Assembly: GCF_902833645.1 (NCBI RefSeq)
Contig: NZ_CADFGE010000016.1
Coordinates: 124,001-188,000, forward strand
Reading direction: 5' to 3'
Length of the DNA: 64,000 bases
Source: Paraburkholderia fungorum
GTDB taxonomy: Bacteria; Pseudomonadota; Gammaproteobacteria; Burkholderiales; Burkholderiaceae
The translations under genes and the position numbers were made by a program. A model generated the notes under the pieces. It was not told the origin of the DNA, did not search any database, and worked only from the letters and a program-made list of their open reading frames with translations. The first letter of the stretch is position 1. Each line of letters starts with the position of its first letter. Positions 33,294 to 42,524 of this stretch are shown here, piece after piece.

Positions 33294-34817
33294 ATGAATG
33301 CAGTGAACGAACAAGCGAAGTTGTCGGTACAGCAACTGGGCCATTACATCGGCGGCGCGCCGGTTGCGTCGGCCAGCGGCCGCTTCAAGGACGTGTTCAA
33401 TCCCGCTACCGGCCAGGTGAGCGGCTCGGTCGCTCTGGCGTCGGTCGAGGAAGTGGACGCGGCGGTCAAGGCCGCGAAGGCCGCCTTCCCGGCATGGAGC
33501 GAAACCGCGCCGATCAAGCGCGCGCGCATTCTGTTCAAGTTCAAGGAATTGCTCAACCGGCATCACGACGAACTCGCGATGCTGATTACGCGCGAACACG
33601 GCAAGGTGTTTACGGACGCGCAAGGCGAAGTGGTGCGCGGTATCGAAGTGGTCGAGTTCGCTTGCGGCATTCCGAACCTGCTGAAGACCGATTTCACCGA
33701 CCAGATCGGCGGCGGCATCGACAACTGGAATCTGCGTCAGGCGCTGGGTGTGGTGGCGGGCATCACGCCGTTCAATTTCCCGGTGATGGTGCCGATGTGG
33801 ATGTTCCCGGTGGCGCTGGCGTGCGGCAATACGTTCGTGCTGAAGCCGTCGGAGCGCGATCCGTCGGCATCGCTGCGCATTGCCGAACTGCTGAAGGAAG
33901 CGGGTCTGCCGGACGGTGTGTTCAACGTCGTCAACGGCGACAAGGTCGCTGTGGATGCGCTGATCGAACACCCGGACGTCGCGGCGCTGTCGTTTGTCGG
34001 CTCCACGCCGATCGCCGAATACATCTATACGGAAGCGTCGAAGCGCGGCAAGCGTGTGCAGGCGCTCGGCGGCGCGAAGAATCATCTGGTGGTGATGCCG
34101 GATGCCGATCTGGACCAGGCCGTCGACGCGCTGATCGGCGCCGCCTACGGTTCGGCGGGCGAGCGCTGCATGGCGATCTCGGTCGCGGTGGCGGTCGGCA
34201 ATGTCGCCGACGAACTAATCGAACGCCTCGTGCCGCGCGTGAAATCGCTGGTAATCAAGAACGGCGAGAACCTCGACGCGGAAATGGGTCCGCTGGTGAC
34301 CGCCGAACATAAGGCCAAGGTGGCGGGCTATATCGACGCGGGCGTCGCGGAGGGTGCAAAGCTGATCGTCGACGGCCGCGCTCATCCGGTCGCGCAGGAA
34401 GCGGGCTTCTTCATCGGCGGCACGCTGTTCGACCAGGTCGGCACCGGGATGAAGATCTACAAGGAAGAAATCTTCGGCCCGGTGCTGGCGGTGGTCCGTG
34501 TGCCCGATTTCGCGAGCGCGGTCGACCTGATCAACGCGCACGAGTTCGGCAACGGCGTGTCCCTCTTCACGTCGGACGGTGGCGTGGCGCGCGCATTCGG
34601 CCGGCAGATTCAGGTGGGTATGGTCGGTATCAACGTACCGATTCCGGTGCCGATGGCATGGCACTCGTTCGGCGGCTGGAAGCGCTCGCTGTTCGGCGAC
34701 CACCACGCGTACGGCGAAGAAGGCGTGCGTTTCTATACGCGCTACAAGAGCATCATGCAGCGTTGGCCGGACAGCATCGCGAAGGGTGCGGAGTTCACGA
34801 TGCCGGTTGCGAAGTAA
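33294..34817 (+). CDS. mmsA: Methylmalonate-semialdehyde dehydrogenase, CoA-acylating
   Basis: A 507-residue aldehyde dehydrogenase of the CoA-acylating MmsA/IolA group. TPFNFPVMVPMWMFPVALAC, Cys292 in GSAGERCMA and QALGGAKNHLVVMPDADLD are seen. The last lacks the catalytic Glu of hydrolytic ALDHs, as expected when CoA is the acceptor. It converts methylmalonate or malonate semialdehyde to propionyl- or acetyl-CoA, serving valine, beta-alanine or inositol catabolism. The ATG at 33294 is chosen over an upstream in-frame codon at 33252. It stands alone with its own promoter region and terminator. Confidence 0.92.
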   Translation: MNAVNEQAKLSVQQLGHYIGGAPVASASGRFKDVFNPATGQVSGSVALASVEEVDAAVKAAKAAFPAWSETAPIKRARILFKFKELLNRHHDELAMLITREHGKVFTDAQGEVVRGIEVVEFACGIPNLLKTDFTDQIGGGIDNWNLRQALGVVAGITPFNFPVMVPMWMFPVALACGNTFVLKPSERDPSASLRIAELLKEAGLPDGVFNVVNGDKVAVDALIEHPDVAALSFVGSTPIAEYIYTEASKRGKRVQALGGAKNHLVVMPDADLDQAVDALIGAAYGSAGERCMAISVAVAVGNVADELIERLVPRVKSLVIKNGENLDAEMGPLVTAEHKAKVAGYIDAGVAEGAKLIVDGRAHPVAQEAGFFIGGTLFDQVGTGMKIYKEEIFGPVLAVVRVPDFASAVDLINAHEFGNGVSLFTSDGGVARAFGRQIQVGMVGINVPIPVPMAWHSFGGWKRSLFGDHHAYGEEGVRFYTRYKSIMQRWPDSIAKGAEFTMPVAK

Positions 34818-34840
34818 GCACGCAGACGCTATTGCAGCGA

Positions 34841-34876
34841 AAAAAAGCCGCGCCTGATTTCAGGCGCGGCTTTTTT
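34841..34876. terminator. Bidirectional Rho-independent terminator
   Basis: A perfect 16-bp stem, AAAAAAGCCGCGCCTG (34841..34856) and its complement (34861..34876), with loop ATTT. It gives a U6 tail after the GC stem on both strands. It ends mmsA and could also stop minus-strand transcription from the MFS gene ending at 34947. Confidence 0.92.
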
Positions 34877-34946
34877 GTTCGTGTGGCCGCAGTCAGGCTG
34901 GGCGGGCACGTTGCCGTGTTTCATGCAGCGGGCGGATCAGCACACG

Positions 34947-36287
34947 TTAAACGCCGGCGGACGAATCCTCTTCCGCTTCGCTTAGTACGGCGTTCTGTAT
35001 CGCTGTGACAGGGCTCACGTAAGGCGGCGCCTGGCGCGGATCGTCGATGCTGTAACGCAAGCGGCCGGCCTCGACATACACGCGCAACTGGCGGTACTTC
35101 ACCAGATACATCAGGCCGACCACCGCCGCGGCAAAGCCCGATGCCGCGCCCACGCCAAGCGCCCAGCGCGGGCCGAAGCGATCCGCCACCCAACCCACCA
35201 CCGGTGCGCCGAGCGGCGTGCAGCCAAGCGAGATGGCCAGCAGGATCGCGATCACCCGGCCACGCATAGCCGGCTCGGTGGAGATTTGTACGAGGCTGTT
35301 CGTCGAGGTATTGAACGTCTGCGTTGCCGCGCCGACCACGACGAGCGCGAGGCCGAACAGGACGTAGTTCGGCATCAGCGCAGCCACCGTGCAACTCACG
35401 CCGAAAACTGCCGCTGCGCCAAGCAGGATCGCCATGCGCGGCCTGGCTCTGCGGGCGGCGAGCAGCGCACCGGTCACCGAGCCAATCGCCATGGTCGAGC
35501 TCAACACGCCGTATTGACTCGCGCCCGCATGAAACGCGGTGACCGACATGGTCGAGATGAAGATCGGGAAGTTCAGCCCGAAGGTGCCGATCAGGAACAG
35601 CATCAACAGTGCGGCCTTCAGATCGGGACGCGTCCACACATACTTGAAGCCTTCCACGAAACTGCCACGCGAGCGTGTCGCGCGCGGTTTCAGCTTCAGT
35701 TCGCTGAGGCGCAGCGTGCGCAGTGAACCAAGCACGGCGACGAACGAGAGCGCGTTGATCAGAAACACCCAGCCGGTGCCCACCGAAGCGATCAGAAGCC
35801 CCGCGACGGCAGGGCCGATCATGCGCGCCGCGTTGAACGAGGTGGAGTTCAGCGCGACCGCATTCGACAGATCGGCTTCCCCCACCAGATCGGAGACAAA
35901 GGTCTGACGCGCCGGCGAATCGAACGCGGTGACGCAGCCGAGCAAGCCCGCGAACACGTAGACCTGCCATAGCTGCACGAGGCCGGTCACGGTGAGCAGC
36001 CCGAGGCATAACGCAAGCGTGCCCATTGCCGCCTGAGTGAAGAACAGCAGCTTGCGGCGATCGAAATGATCGGCCGCGTAACCGGTGAGGGGCAGCAGGA
36101 GCATCTGCGGCCCGAACTGCAGCGACATCACAATGCCCACGGAGGTGGCATTGTGATGCGTGAGCTCCGTGAGCACGAGCCAGTCCTGCGCCGTGCGCTG
36201 CATCCATGTGCCGATGTTGGAGACGATCGCCCCGCTGGCCCAGACGCGGTAGTTGAACGTGCGCAGCGAACGGAATGTGCCGCTCAC
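34947..36287 (-). CDS. MFS transporter, EntS-like (MFS_3) type
   Basis: A 446-residue carrier starting with GTG at 36287 (MSGTFRSLRTFNYRVW), GGAGA upstream. The opening FRSLRTFNYRVWASGAIVSN followed by IGTWMQRTAQDWLVLTELT is characteristic of the MFS_3/EntS-like exporters. GYAADHFDRRKLLFF is the cytoplasmic loop 2-3 motif. About 12 membrane segments, then a soluble C-terminal tail of ~45 residues ending EEDSSAGV. Upstream genes encode an isochorismatase-like protein and a MarR regulator on the same strand, so it may export a substrate sensed by that MarR. Substrate unknown. Confidence 0.8.
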   Translation of the reverse strand: MSGTFRSLRTFNYRVWASGAIVSNIGTWMQRTAQDWLVLTELTHHNATSVGIVMSLQFGPQMLLLPLTGYAADHFDRRKLLFFTQAAMGTLALCLGLLTVTGLVQLWQVYVFAGLLGCVTAFDSPARQTFVSDLVGEADLSNAVALNSTSFNAARMIGPAVAGLLIASVGTGWVFLINALSFVAVLGSLRTLRLSELKLKPRATRSRGSFVEGFKYVWTRPDLKAALLMLFLIGTFGLNFPIFISTMSVTAFHAGASQYGVLSSTMAIGSVTGALLAARRARPRMAILLGAAAVFGVSCTVAALMPNYVLFGLALVVVGAATQTFNTSTNSLVQISTEPAMRGRVIAILLAISLGCTPLGAPVVGWVADRFGPRWALGVGAASGFAAAVVGLMYLVKYRQLRVYVEAGRLRYSIDDPRQAPPYVSPVTAIQNAVLSEAEEDSSAGV

Positions 36288-36339
36288 CGGGACATCTCCG
36301 GGTGAGCGATTCGCGCCGCGCAGCGGTTCAAACAGGTGG

Positions 36340-36903
36340 TCATGCGCGCGACTTCTCGAGCAGATCGATGACGTCTTGCGTCGTGCCGGTTTCGCCGAGG
36401 CGCGGGAAGATTCGCGTGATGCTGTTGGTATGAGCGTCGGCGTTCATGTCCGTCATGGCGTCGATCGCGAACGTGACGTTGAAGCCGAGTTCATGGGCGA
36501 AACGCGCGGTGGACTCGACTCCGATACTGGTGGCCACACCGACCAGCACCACTTGCGTGACGCCTTGCTGGCGCAGATACGTTTCGAGGTCCGTGTTCGT
36601 GAAGGCGCCCCAGGTGCGCTTGGTCACCAGATGATCCGACGGCTGTTGCTTCAGTTCGGGGACGAGGTCCGCGAAGCCGGCCGGGAAATCGCCCGTGGGG
36701 CGCGATTGTTCCGCGCGGCCCGGTGCGCCGCCCGCCACGTTGACGAGCACGACGGGCAAACCGTGGCGGCGAAATGCATCGGCCAAACCCGCGGAGAGTT
36801 TGACGATCTCGGCGGTGGGGTGGGCGGTGGGCAGCGCGACGATGCCTTGCTGCAAATCGATAACGACCAATGCGGTCTTTGGGTCGAGTGTAGTGAGAGC
36901 CAT
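36340..36903 (-). CDS. Isochorismatase-like hydrolase lacking the catalytic cysteine
   Basis: A 187-residue protein from the ATG at 36903 (MALTTLDPKTALVVIDLQQG), AGGAAAA upstream. The catalytic Asp is in VVIDLQQG and the Lys in VTKRTWGAF. The usual cysteine position (VxTxxCVxxT) reads GVATSIGVESTARFAHELGF, with Gly where Cys would be. Loss of that Cys resembles true isochorismatases, which use Asp and Lys but no Cys, rather than nicotinamidase-type hydrolases. It lies 16 bp after the marR gene and 52 bp before the MFS gene. Substrate unknown. Confidence 0.75.
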   Translation of the reverse strand: MALTTLDPKTALVVIDLQQGIVALPTAHPTAEIVKLSAGLADAFRRHGLPVVLVNVAGGAPGRAEQSRPTGDFPAGFADLVPELKQQPSDHLVTKRTWGAFTNTDLETYLRQQGVTQVVLVGVATSIGVESTARFAHELGFNVTFAIDAMTDMNADAHTNSITRIFPRLGETGTTQDVIDLLEKSRA

Positions 36904-36919
36904 GGTGTTTTCCTGTGCG

Positions 36920-37372
36920 TTACGAGTCGATGAGGCGTTTGAGCAAGTCGACGCCAATCGCGAGTTGTTTCTGCTCGGCGGCGGAGAAGCGGGTCTGCAT
37001 CGTACGGAATAGCCAGTCTTCGCGTGCCGCGCGACTGGCTTTTATCTTCTTGCGGAAGGCCGGTGTGAGGGAGAGAACGGTTTGCCGCCCGTCGTTCGGG
37101 TCGGGTGCGCCGCTGACGAGTCCGGCAGCTTTCAACGCTGAAAGTTGTTCGCCCATGGATTGCGGACGCATACCCTGGAGACGCGCGAGCGTGGTGACCG
37201 TTGCAGGACCTTCGCGTTCCAGCAGGAGGAGAACCTGCACCTGCGACGGCGTGAAATCGCCCACATGCGCCTCTTCACGCAAGCGGCGGCGCAACTTGCC
37301 GATGAGGATGCGCAGGTCTTCCGCCGTGGCGTGCAAGGCGTCGAGATCGGCGGGGGTGTCGTTGCTGGACAT
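36920..37372 (-). CDS. MarR-family transcriptional regulator
   Basis: A 150-residue winged-helix protein. I start at the ATG at 37372 (MSSNDTPADLD); the open frame reaches 37399 but that start would fall inside the operator repeats. HTH is FTPSQVQVLLLLEREGPATV and LARLQGMRPQSMGEQLSALK; the wing is GAPDPNDGRQTVLSLT. Tandem inverted repeats just upstream of its start suggest autoregulation. It heads a minus-strand set with the isochorismatase-like and MFS genes, a typical drug or aromatic-compound response arrangement. Confidence 0.85.
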   Translation of the reverse strand: MSSNDTPADLDALHATAEDLRILIGKLRRRLREEAHVGDFTPSQVQVLLLLEREGPATVTTLARLQGMRPQSMGEQLSALKAAGLVSGAPDPNDGRQTVLSLTPAFRKKIKASRAAREDWLFRTMQTRFSAAEQKQLAIGVDLLKRLIDS

Positions 37373-37377
37373 GCGGG

Positions 37378-37417
37378 CAGATGCGAAGGTTACCTTCACA
37401 GGTTACCTTCGCATCTG
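37378..37417 (-). promoter_or_regulatory. Overlapping inverted repeats upstream of marR
   Basis: GAAGGTTACCTTC (37385..37397) is a palindrome about a central T. A second core, AGGTTACCT, lies at 37400..37408. On a larger scale CAGATGCGAAGGTTACC (37378..37394) is an inverted repeat of 37401..37417 with one mismatch. The arrangement suits binding of two MarR dimers in the 59-bp gap between the marR start and the arsR-type gene's stop. Confidence 0.6.
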
Positions 37418-37431
37418 TCGGGAGTCAAGGT

Positions 37432-38139
37432 CTAGCCAGGCCCGCAAGCGTCGCGCGAAATGCCGAAATGCTGCTTGAGTCCTTCCCAGCCGAGCGCCGT
37501 AACGCTCACCGAGCGCGCCGAGGACGACCTGCTGATCCAGCCCCATGCAAGGAAGGCGTCCATCAGCCGGGCGCCCAATGGCCCCGCGACGTGATACTGC
37601 CGCTCGGTCCAGTCAAGACATTGGCGTGCATGCTCCAATGCCTGGCTGAATGCCGGCTCGTTCATATCGATGCCGAGTTGCTGCAGCCATTCGCAGCCTG
37701 GCGCGGTGACAGCGTATTGACGCTCACCCGCTTCGACGAGGAAACCCCGCGTGAGCATGCTTTGCGTCACCGCAATGCTGATCTGTCCCGCCAGGTGGTC
37801 GTAGCAGCAGCGCGCGAAACGCAGCGCCTGAGCGGGACGATTGGGTGTATGGCGCCAGGCGGGGGTGACCGGTCCGATCGTCGCGAGGCTTTCGAGCACA
37901 TGGGAAACGTGCGGGCCGGCGAGCCGGTAATAGCGATGCCGGCCTTTGCTTTCGACACTCAGCAAACCGCCGTCGAGCAGCTTGGCGAGGTGCGAACTGG
38001 CGGTCTGCGCGGTAACGCCCGCCGCTCGCGCAAGCGCGCCGGCCGACATGGCGCTGCCGTCGACGAGGGTGATCAGTATCACCGAACGAACCGGCTCGGC
38101 GATCAGATGCGCAACGCTCGAAATATTGTGCTGGCCCAT
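37432..38139 (-). CDS. ArsR-family regulator with C-terminal extension
   Basis: A 235-residue protein. Residues 5-85 form an ArsR/SmtB winged helix (LIAEPVRSVILITLVDGSAM, LARAAGVTAQTASSHLAKLL, then VESKGRHRYYRLAGPHV). The other ~140 residues contain RFARCCYDHLAGQISIAVTQ, as in larger ArsR-like transcription factors, and no classic metal-binding ELCVCDL motif is present. It is divergent from an EmrB/QacA-type MFS gene, its likely target. Confidence 0.8.
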   Translation of the reverse strand: MGQHNISSVAHLIAEPVRSVILITLVDGSAMSAGALARAAGVTAQTASSHLAKLLDGGLLSVESKGRHRYYRLAGPHVSHVLESLATIGPVTPAWRHTPNRPAQALRFARCCYDHLAGQISIAVTQSMLTRGFLVEAGERQYAVTAPGCEWLQQLGIDMNEPAFSQALEHARQCLDWTERQYHVAGPLGARLMDAFLAWGWISRSSSARSVSVTALGWEGLKQHFGISRDACGPG

Positions 38140-38294
38140 GTGTTTGCTGCGTCCTCGATTGATGCGTGTTTGACGCGTGTCGGCCGGTGAGAACCGCCCG
38201 TTTATGCGGTTCGATACTTCGATACAGCCCGAAGCATTCTCAGTGCGAGCCGTCTTATAGTCAACGGCGAACCGATCACCAGGGGCTGGAACTC

Positions 38295-39674
38295 TTGAAC
38301 AATGAACGTGAATACCAGAAACGGGTAGTGATCGCGACGTGCCTCAGCTACGTCATTGTCCTACTCGATACATCGATCGTAAATGTTGCGCTGGAGCCGG
38401 TGGCGATGAGTTTGCACTCGGATATCAGCGGTCTGCAATGGGTGGTCAACGCCTATACGCTGACATTCGCCAGCCTGCTGCTGAGCGGCGGCGCGCTAGG
38501 CGACCGGATCGGCGCAAAGACCGTTTATCTGGCCGGTCTGGTGATTTTCGCCTGCGCGTCGGCGCTATGCGGATTGGCGCCGAATTTGCCGGTTCTGGTT
38601 GCCGCCCGGATCGGGCAGGGCGTCGGCGCGGCCTTATTGGTGCCGTGCTCGCTGACACTCATCAACCGTGCTTTTCCGGTCGCGCGGCAGCGAGCCAGTG
38701 CGATCGGCATATGGGCCGGATGCGGCGGCATCGCGATGGCGGCGGGGCCGCTCGCCGGTGGTCTGCTGATTCATCTGCTGGGCTGGCGAAGCATTTTTCT
38801 GGTGAATGTGCCGATCGCGCTGATTGGCGCCTGGCTGACCACGCGAGTCGACTCGGTGCGGCCGGACGTTACGGACAGGGAGATGGACATTGCCGGTCAG
38901 TTGCTCGCTATCGTGGCGCTCGGCGCATCGGTCGCCGTGTTGATCGAGGGCGCGAAGCTCGGCTGGCACATGGGCATGATTCGCGTGGGCGCCGTGCTTG
39001 CGCTCGTCGCCTGGATTGCGTTCGTGCTGGTCGAGACCAAACGCAAACAGCCGATGCTGCCTTTACACTTCTTTCGTAGTCCGGTGTTTTCTGCGTCGGC
39101 GTTTGCTTCGTCGATTTCCGGCCTGGTGTTTTACGGGTTGTTCTTTCTGCTGAGTCTCTACTTCCAGTCCGCTCGTGGATGGTCGCCGTTGCAGACCGGT
39201 CTGGCATTTTTGCCGCTGACCGCCATGGTGGCGATCGGCAGCTTTGCATCGGGCGCATTGAACAGGGCGTATGGCGCGCAACGACTCGTCTGCGGTGGCT
39301 TCCTGCTGTACGCGCTGGGTTTCGCCGGACTCCTCGCGCTCGCGGACAACGCGCCGTATTGGCGTATCGCGCTGTGCTTCCCGGCGGTCGGTTTCGGGGC
39401 CGGTGTGATTACGCCGGCGGCGACCGCCGCGTTGATGACGACCGTGGACAAGGCGCGCGCCGGGGTCGCGGCGGGCGTGCTCAACGCGAGCCGGCAGACC
39501 GGCTCCGCCTTTGGCGTGGCAATCTTCGGCGCCTTGATGAGCGCGGTCCAGCCGCTCGATACCGGGATTCGCGTGGCGGTCTATCTGGCGGTCGGCTTGT
39601 CGCTGCTGGCCGCGCTGGTCTGGCGTATCGCGTTGGCCGTGGCGACGCGTTATGTAGGCAGCGACGCCTGCTGA
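38295..39674 (+). CDS. MFS transporter, DHA2 (EmrB/QacA) type
   Basis: A 459-residue drug-type carrier. The best start is the TTG at 38295 (LLNNEREYQKRVVIATCLSY) with AGGGGCTGGA upstream; the frame is open to 38166 but that part is not protein-like. LLDTSIVNVALEPVAMSLH is the DHA2 TM1 motif, GGALGDRIGAKTVYLAGL is motif A, and FPVARQRASAIGIWAGCGGI AMAAGPLAGG is the antiporter motif C region. About 14 membrane helices. Divergent from the ArsR-type regulator, which probably represses it. Substrate not predictable. Confidence 0.82.
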   Translation: MNNEREYQKRVVIATCLSYVIVLLDTSIVNVALEPVAMSLHSDISGLQWVVNAYTLTFASLLLSGGALGDRIGAKTVYLAGLVIFACASALCGLAPNLPVLVAARIGQGVGAALLVPCSLTLINRAFPVARQRASAIGIWAGCGGIAMAAGPLAGGLLIHLLGWRSIFLVNVPIALIGAWLTTRVDSVRPDVTDREMDIAGQLLAIVALGASVAVLIEGAKLGWHMGMIRVGAVLALVAWIAFVLVETKRKQPMLPLHFFRSPVFSASAFASSISGLVFYGLFFLLSLYFQSARGWSPLQTGLAFLPLTAMVAIGSFASGALNRAYGAQRLVCGGFLLYALGFAGLLALADNAPYWRIALCFPAVGFGAGVITPAATAALMTTVDKARAGVAAGVLNASRQTGSAFGVAIFGALMSAVQPLDTGIRVAVYLAVGLSLLAALVWRIALAVATRYVGSDAC

Positions 39675-39897
39675 GCCTGTTTTGGCCAGCAGCGCGGCCA
39701 CAAACGAGCCACGCGCGTCGATAACAGGGCGTTTGGCGTGCCAGTTCCGGCTGGCACCATCGAAAGGACGCCGCTGGCACTACGCGGGCGTTCGGAATAT
39801 TGCGAAGATACCGGCCCTTTCCTGAAGCTGTCGTCGTGCGCAAAACGTAGCAATCGATTTGACCTTCGATTCTCCGTCCATTGCGAACGAACGACTT

Positions 39898-40629
39898 ATG
39901 AATGTTGCCGATACTCCTTCCATCCTGGGATGTCTGGCCCTGGTGACCATGGTGGCGGGCATGGCAAAAGGTCTGACCGGATTCGGCGGCGCGCTTGTCA
40001 TGGCGCCGCTGTTCGGGCTGCTGATTCCCGCACCCGAAGCCGGTGTGCTGATCGTCCTGATCCATTTCGCGACCTCGCTGCAAGGCGTGCGCAGTTGGGC
40101 GAACGCGGTGCGCTGGCGCACGGTGATTCCTCTCGCGCTGGTCGCGATGGCCTGCACGGCAGTCACGACCCTATGGATGGCGAGCGAGAACGCGGTGGAA
40201 CTGCGCCGGCTCGTCGCGCTCGCCGTTCTTGCCTCCACGGTGATGCACATCCGCGGCTGGCGCTGGCTTCACGATAGCGGCTGGCGGCCGACCTTCACAG
40301 CCGGCGCAATGAGCGGCGCGCTGACCGCGCTGGGCGGCATTGGCGGTCCGCCGGCCGTCTACTATCTCAACGGCATTGGCCAGGGCGCCGCGCTGCGTGC
40401 CAATCTTCTCGCTTATTTTGCGGTGCTCTATGTGGGCGTGGTGGCCCTTTTTGTGGCCGAACATCAGGTTCACGCGCCCCAGCTCAGCTCGATGGTGCTG
40501 CTCGTGCCGGTGTTTGTGCTTGGTGTCTCCGTGGGGGAGCGTCTGCGGCGGCGCGTGCCGGTGCGCCGGGTCGATCATTTCGTGAGCGCCTTGCTGCTGT
40601 GTTCCGGACTGGTCGCGCTGCTTACGTAA
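39898..40629 (+). CDS. TauE/SafE-family exporter
   Basis: A 243-residue membrane protein from the ATG at 39898 (MNVADTPSILGCL); a TTG at 39859 is an alternative and neither has a strong ribosome site. Family pattern: GMAKGLTGFGGALVMAPLFG in the first half and ALTALGGIGGPPAVYYLNG in the second, the internal repeat of TauE/SafE proteins. These export sulfite or organosulfonates in sulfonate degraders. With SuyAB and Xsc in this window both releasing sulfite, a sulfite-exporter role is attractive. The family is broad, though, and no sulfonate gene is directly adjacent. Confidence 0.78.
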   Translation: MNVADTPSILGCLALVTMVAGMAKGLTGFGGALVMAPLFGLLIPAPEAGVLIVLIHFATSLQGVRSWANAVRWRTVIPLALVAMACTAVTTLWMASENAVELRRLVALAVLASTVMHIRGWRWLHDSGWRPTFTAGAMSGALTALGGIGGPPAVYYLNGIGQGAALRANLLAYFAVLYVGVVALFVAEHQVHAPQLSSMVLLVPVFVLGVSVGERLRRRVPVRRVDHFVSALLLCSGLVALLT

Positions 40630-40872
40630 CGGCGCGTAAAAAAAACACGTAAAAACGACCTTGCCATCGAGGTATGAGCGGGTGCAATGTCCGCTCAAGG
40701 TCCACGCTCATGTGGACCAGGCGATTTATTATCGCTGGTACTAACCAGGTGCATTTTCGGCCACCGATACTGAAATCATTGTAATCGTCTGCTACGGCCG
40801 TCGTGCCGCATCCGCGTGCCGCGGATCAGCAAAGGTAATTTCACTGGTTACAAAAAAGCTGACGGAGACTTC

Positions 40873-41082
40873 ATGCTCAAGTTCCTGATCGGGATCGGCA
40901 TCCCTTATATCGGCGTGATCGGCCTGCTGCCCTGGGTGGCCTCAGTCGACCGGTTCGTGCTGGGCGTGCCGTTCATTTATGCGTGGATTTTCATGTGGTT
41001 TGTTCTGACGTCGATCTGCCTGCAGATTTGCTGGCGTCTGTTCGATCGCCACGCGGATGATGCAGATCCGCAAACCCACTGA
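40873..41082 (+). CDS. DUF3311 small membrane protein
   Basis: A 69-residue protein (MLKFLIGIGIPYIGVIGLLP, then WVASVDRFVLGVPFIYAWIF) with two membrane helices, matching the DUF3311 proteins found upstream of sodium:solute symporters. The symporter gene follows 18 bp later. It is probably an accessory subunit of that carrier. The 243-bp upstream gap holds an imperfect dyad (ACCAGGCGAT...ATCGCTGGT near 40717-40740) and no gene. Confidence 0.8.
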   Translation: MLKFLIGIGIPYIGVIGLLPWVASVDRFVLGVPFIYAWIFMWFVLTSICLQICWRLFDRHADDADPQTH

Positions 41083-41100
41083 AGCAGCAGGAGAGCCCGG

Positions 41101-42486
41101 ATGTCCACCGTTGTCTTTCTCGGTTTGATTCTCTTCTCGCTGTATCTGGCGATACGCTCCAAAAAAGGGCATGGCGCGCAAAGCGTGCATGACTTCTTTG
41201 TTGCGTCCCGTCAGTTCGGCGCGTATTTGGTCTTTTTCCTCGCCGCGGGCGAGATCTACAGCATTGGCACGATGGTCGGCTTTCCCGGCGGCATTTATGC
41301 CAAAGGACCGACGTATGGGGTCTGGTTTCTTGGCTATATCCTGCTGGCGTATCCCGTCGGCTATTTCATCGGACCGAAAATCTGGGAGGCCGGCAAACGC
41401 TATAACGCCATTACGCTGCCCGATCTGTTCAAAGGCCATTTCGGCAGTCGCTCATTGGAGTTGATCGTCGCCGGATCGGCGATTCTGTTCCTGCTGCCGT
41501 GGGGGGAGTTGCAGTTCACGGGGCTGGTTGCCGCGTTCAAAGGCCTCGGCTGGAATTTCCAGCCGCTCTATCTGATCCTGATCTCCGCGGTATTGGCATT
41601 TACCTACATCGCCATTTCGGGCGTGCGGGCGTCGGCCTACATTGCGATCCTGAAAGACGTGCTGATGGTGTTGGCGATTGTGATCACCGGACTCGCGGTC
41701 GCGTGGCAATCCGGCGTCACGGAGGTTTTTCACGCCGCGAGCCTGCACGTCAGCAACAGCATGAACGCCAGCCAACTGACGTTCTCGATGAGCACCATGC
41801 TGTTCCAGTCGCTAGGGTTCTACGTGATGCCGTTCGCGGTGCAGGTTTTCTTCACGGCGGCCAGTCCGAACACGATCCGGCGCACCCAGGTGGCGATGCC
41901 GCTGTACATGCTGATGTATCCGTTCCTGGTGCTCGCCTCCTACTATGCGATCAGTCAGAACCTGCATCTCGGCTCGCCGAATGAGGCGTTCTTCGCGGCG
42001 GCGATCCGCTTGCTGCCGGGCTGGCTGCTGGGTCTGGTGGCGGCCGGCGCGTCGCTATCCGGCCTGCTGGTGCTGACCGGGATCTGTCTTGCGATCGGCC
42101 CGATCGTAACGCGCAATCTGTTGCCGAAGATGCCCGAGAACCGGCAGAAAGCCACCGCGAAAACGGTGATCGTGATCTACCTGCTGGTCTCGATCGTGAT
42201 GACGCTGCTGACTCCGAATCTGATGCTCACGCTGATCAATACCGCGTACTACGGCGTGACCCAGTTTTTCCCGGGCGTGATGATCATTCTGTTTTCGCTG
42301 AGAGTCAAACCGGCCGCGATTGCAACGGGTATCCTGACCGGCCAGATACTCGCGATCATCCTGTACATGCTTCATGCCGATCTTGGTGGATTCAACCTGG
42401 GCCTGCTGTGTCTCGTGATCAACGTCGCGGTGACCGCCATGTTGAACTATGGCTGGAAGCGCAAACCGGTTCACGCGCTATCCTGA
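41101..42486 (+). CDS. Sodium:solute symporter (SSS family)
   Basis: A 461-residue carrier, ~13 membrane helices. Family features are VHDFFVASRQFGAYLVFFLA, AGEIYSIGTMVGFPGGIYAK, VFFTAASPNTIRRTQVAMPL and GASLSGLLVLTGICLAIGPI. It sits between DUF3311 and the amidohydrolase gene (38 bp downstream), so its substrate should be what that enzyme hydrolyses. The order DUF3311-SSS-amidohydrolase-CobW-tauX-tauY recalls the N-acetyltaurine cluster described in Delftia, which would make N-acetyltaurine the cargo. That assignment is from memory and context only. Confidence 0.8.
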   Translation: MSTVVFLGLILFSLYLAIRSKKGHGAQSVHDFFVASRQFGAYLVFFLAAGEIYSIGTMVGFPGGIYAKGPTYGVWFLGYILLAYPVGYFIGPKIWEAGKRYNAITLPDLFKGHFGSRSLELIVAGSAILFLLPWGELQFTGLVAAFKGLGWNFQPLYLILISAVLAFTYIAISGVRASAYIAILKDVLMVLAIVITGLAVAWQSGVTEVFHAASLHVSNSMNASQLTFSMSTMLFQSLGFYVMPFAVQVFFTAASPNTIRRTQVAMPLYMLMYPFLVLASYYAISQNLHLGSPNEAFFAAAIRLLPGWLLGLVAAGASLSGLLVLTGICLAIGPIVTRNLLPKMPENRQKATAKTVIVIYLLVSIVMTLLTPNLMLTLINTAYYGVTQFFPGVMIILFSLRVKPAAIATGILTGQILAIILYMLHADLGGFNLGLLCLVINVAVTAMLNYGWKRKPVHALS

Positions 42487-42524
42487 GCATTCGGCCCGCT
42501 TTCTGAATCTGAGACCATCTATTT

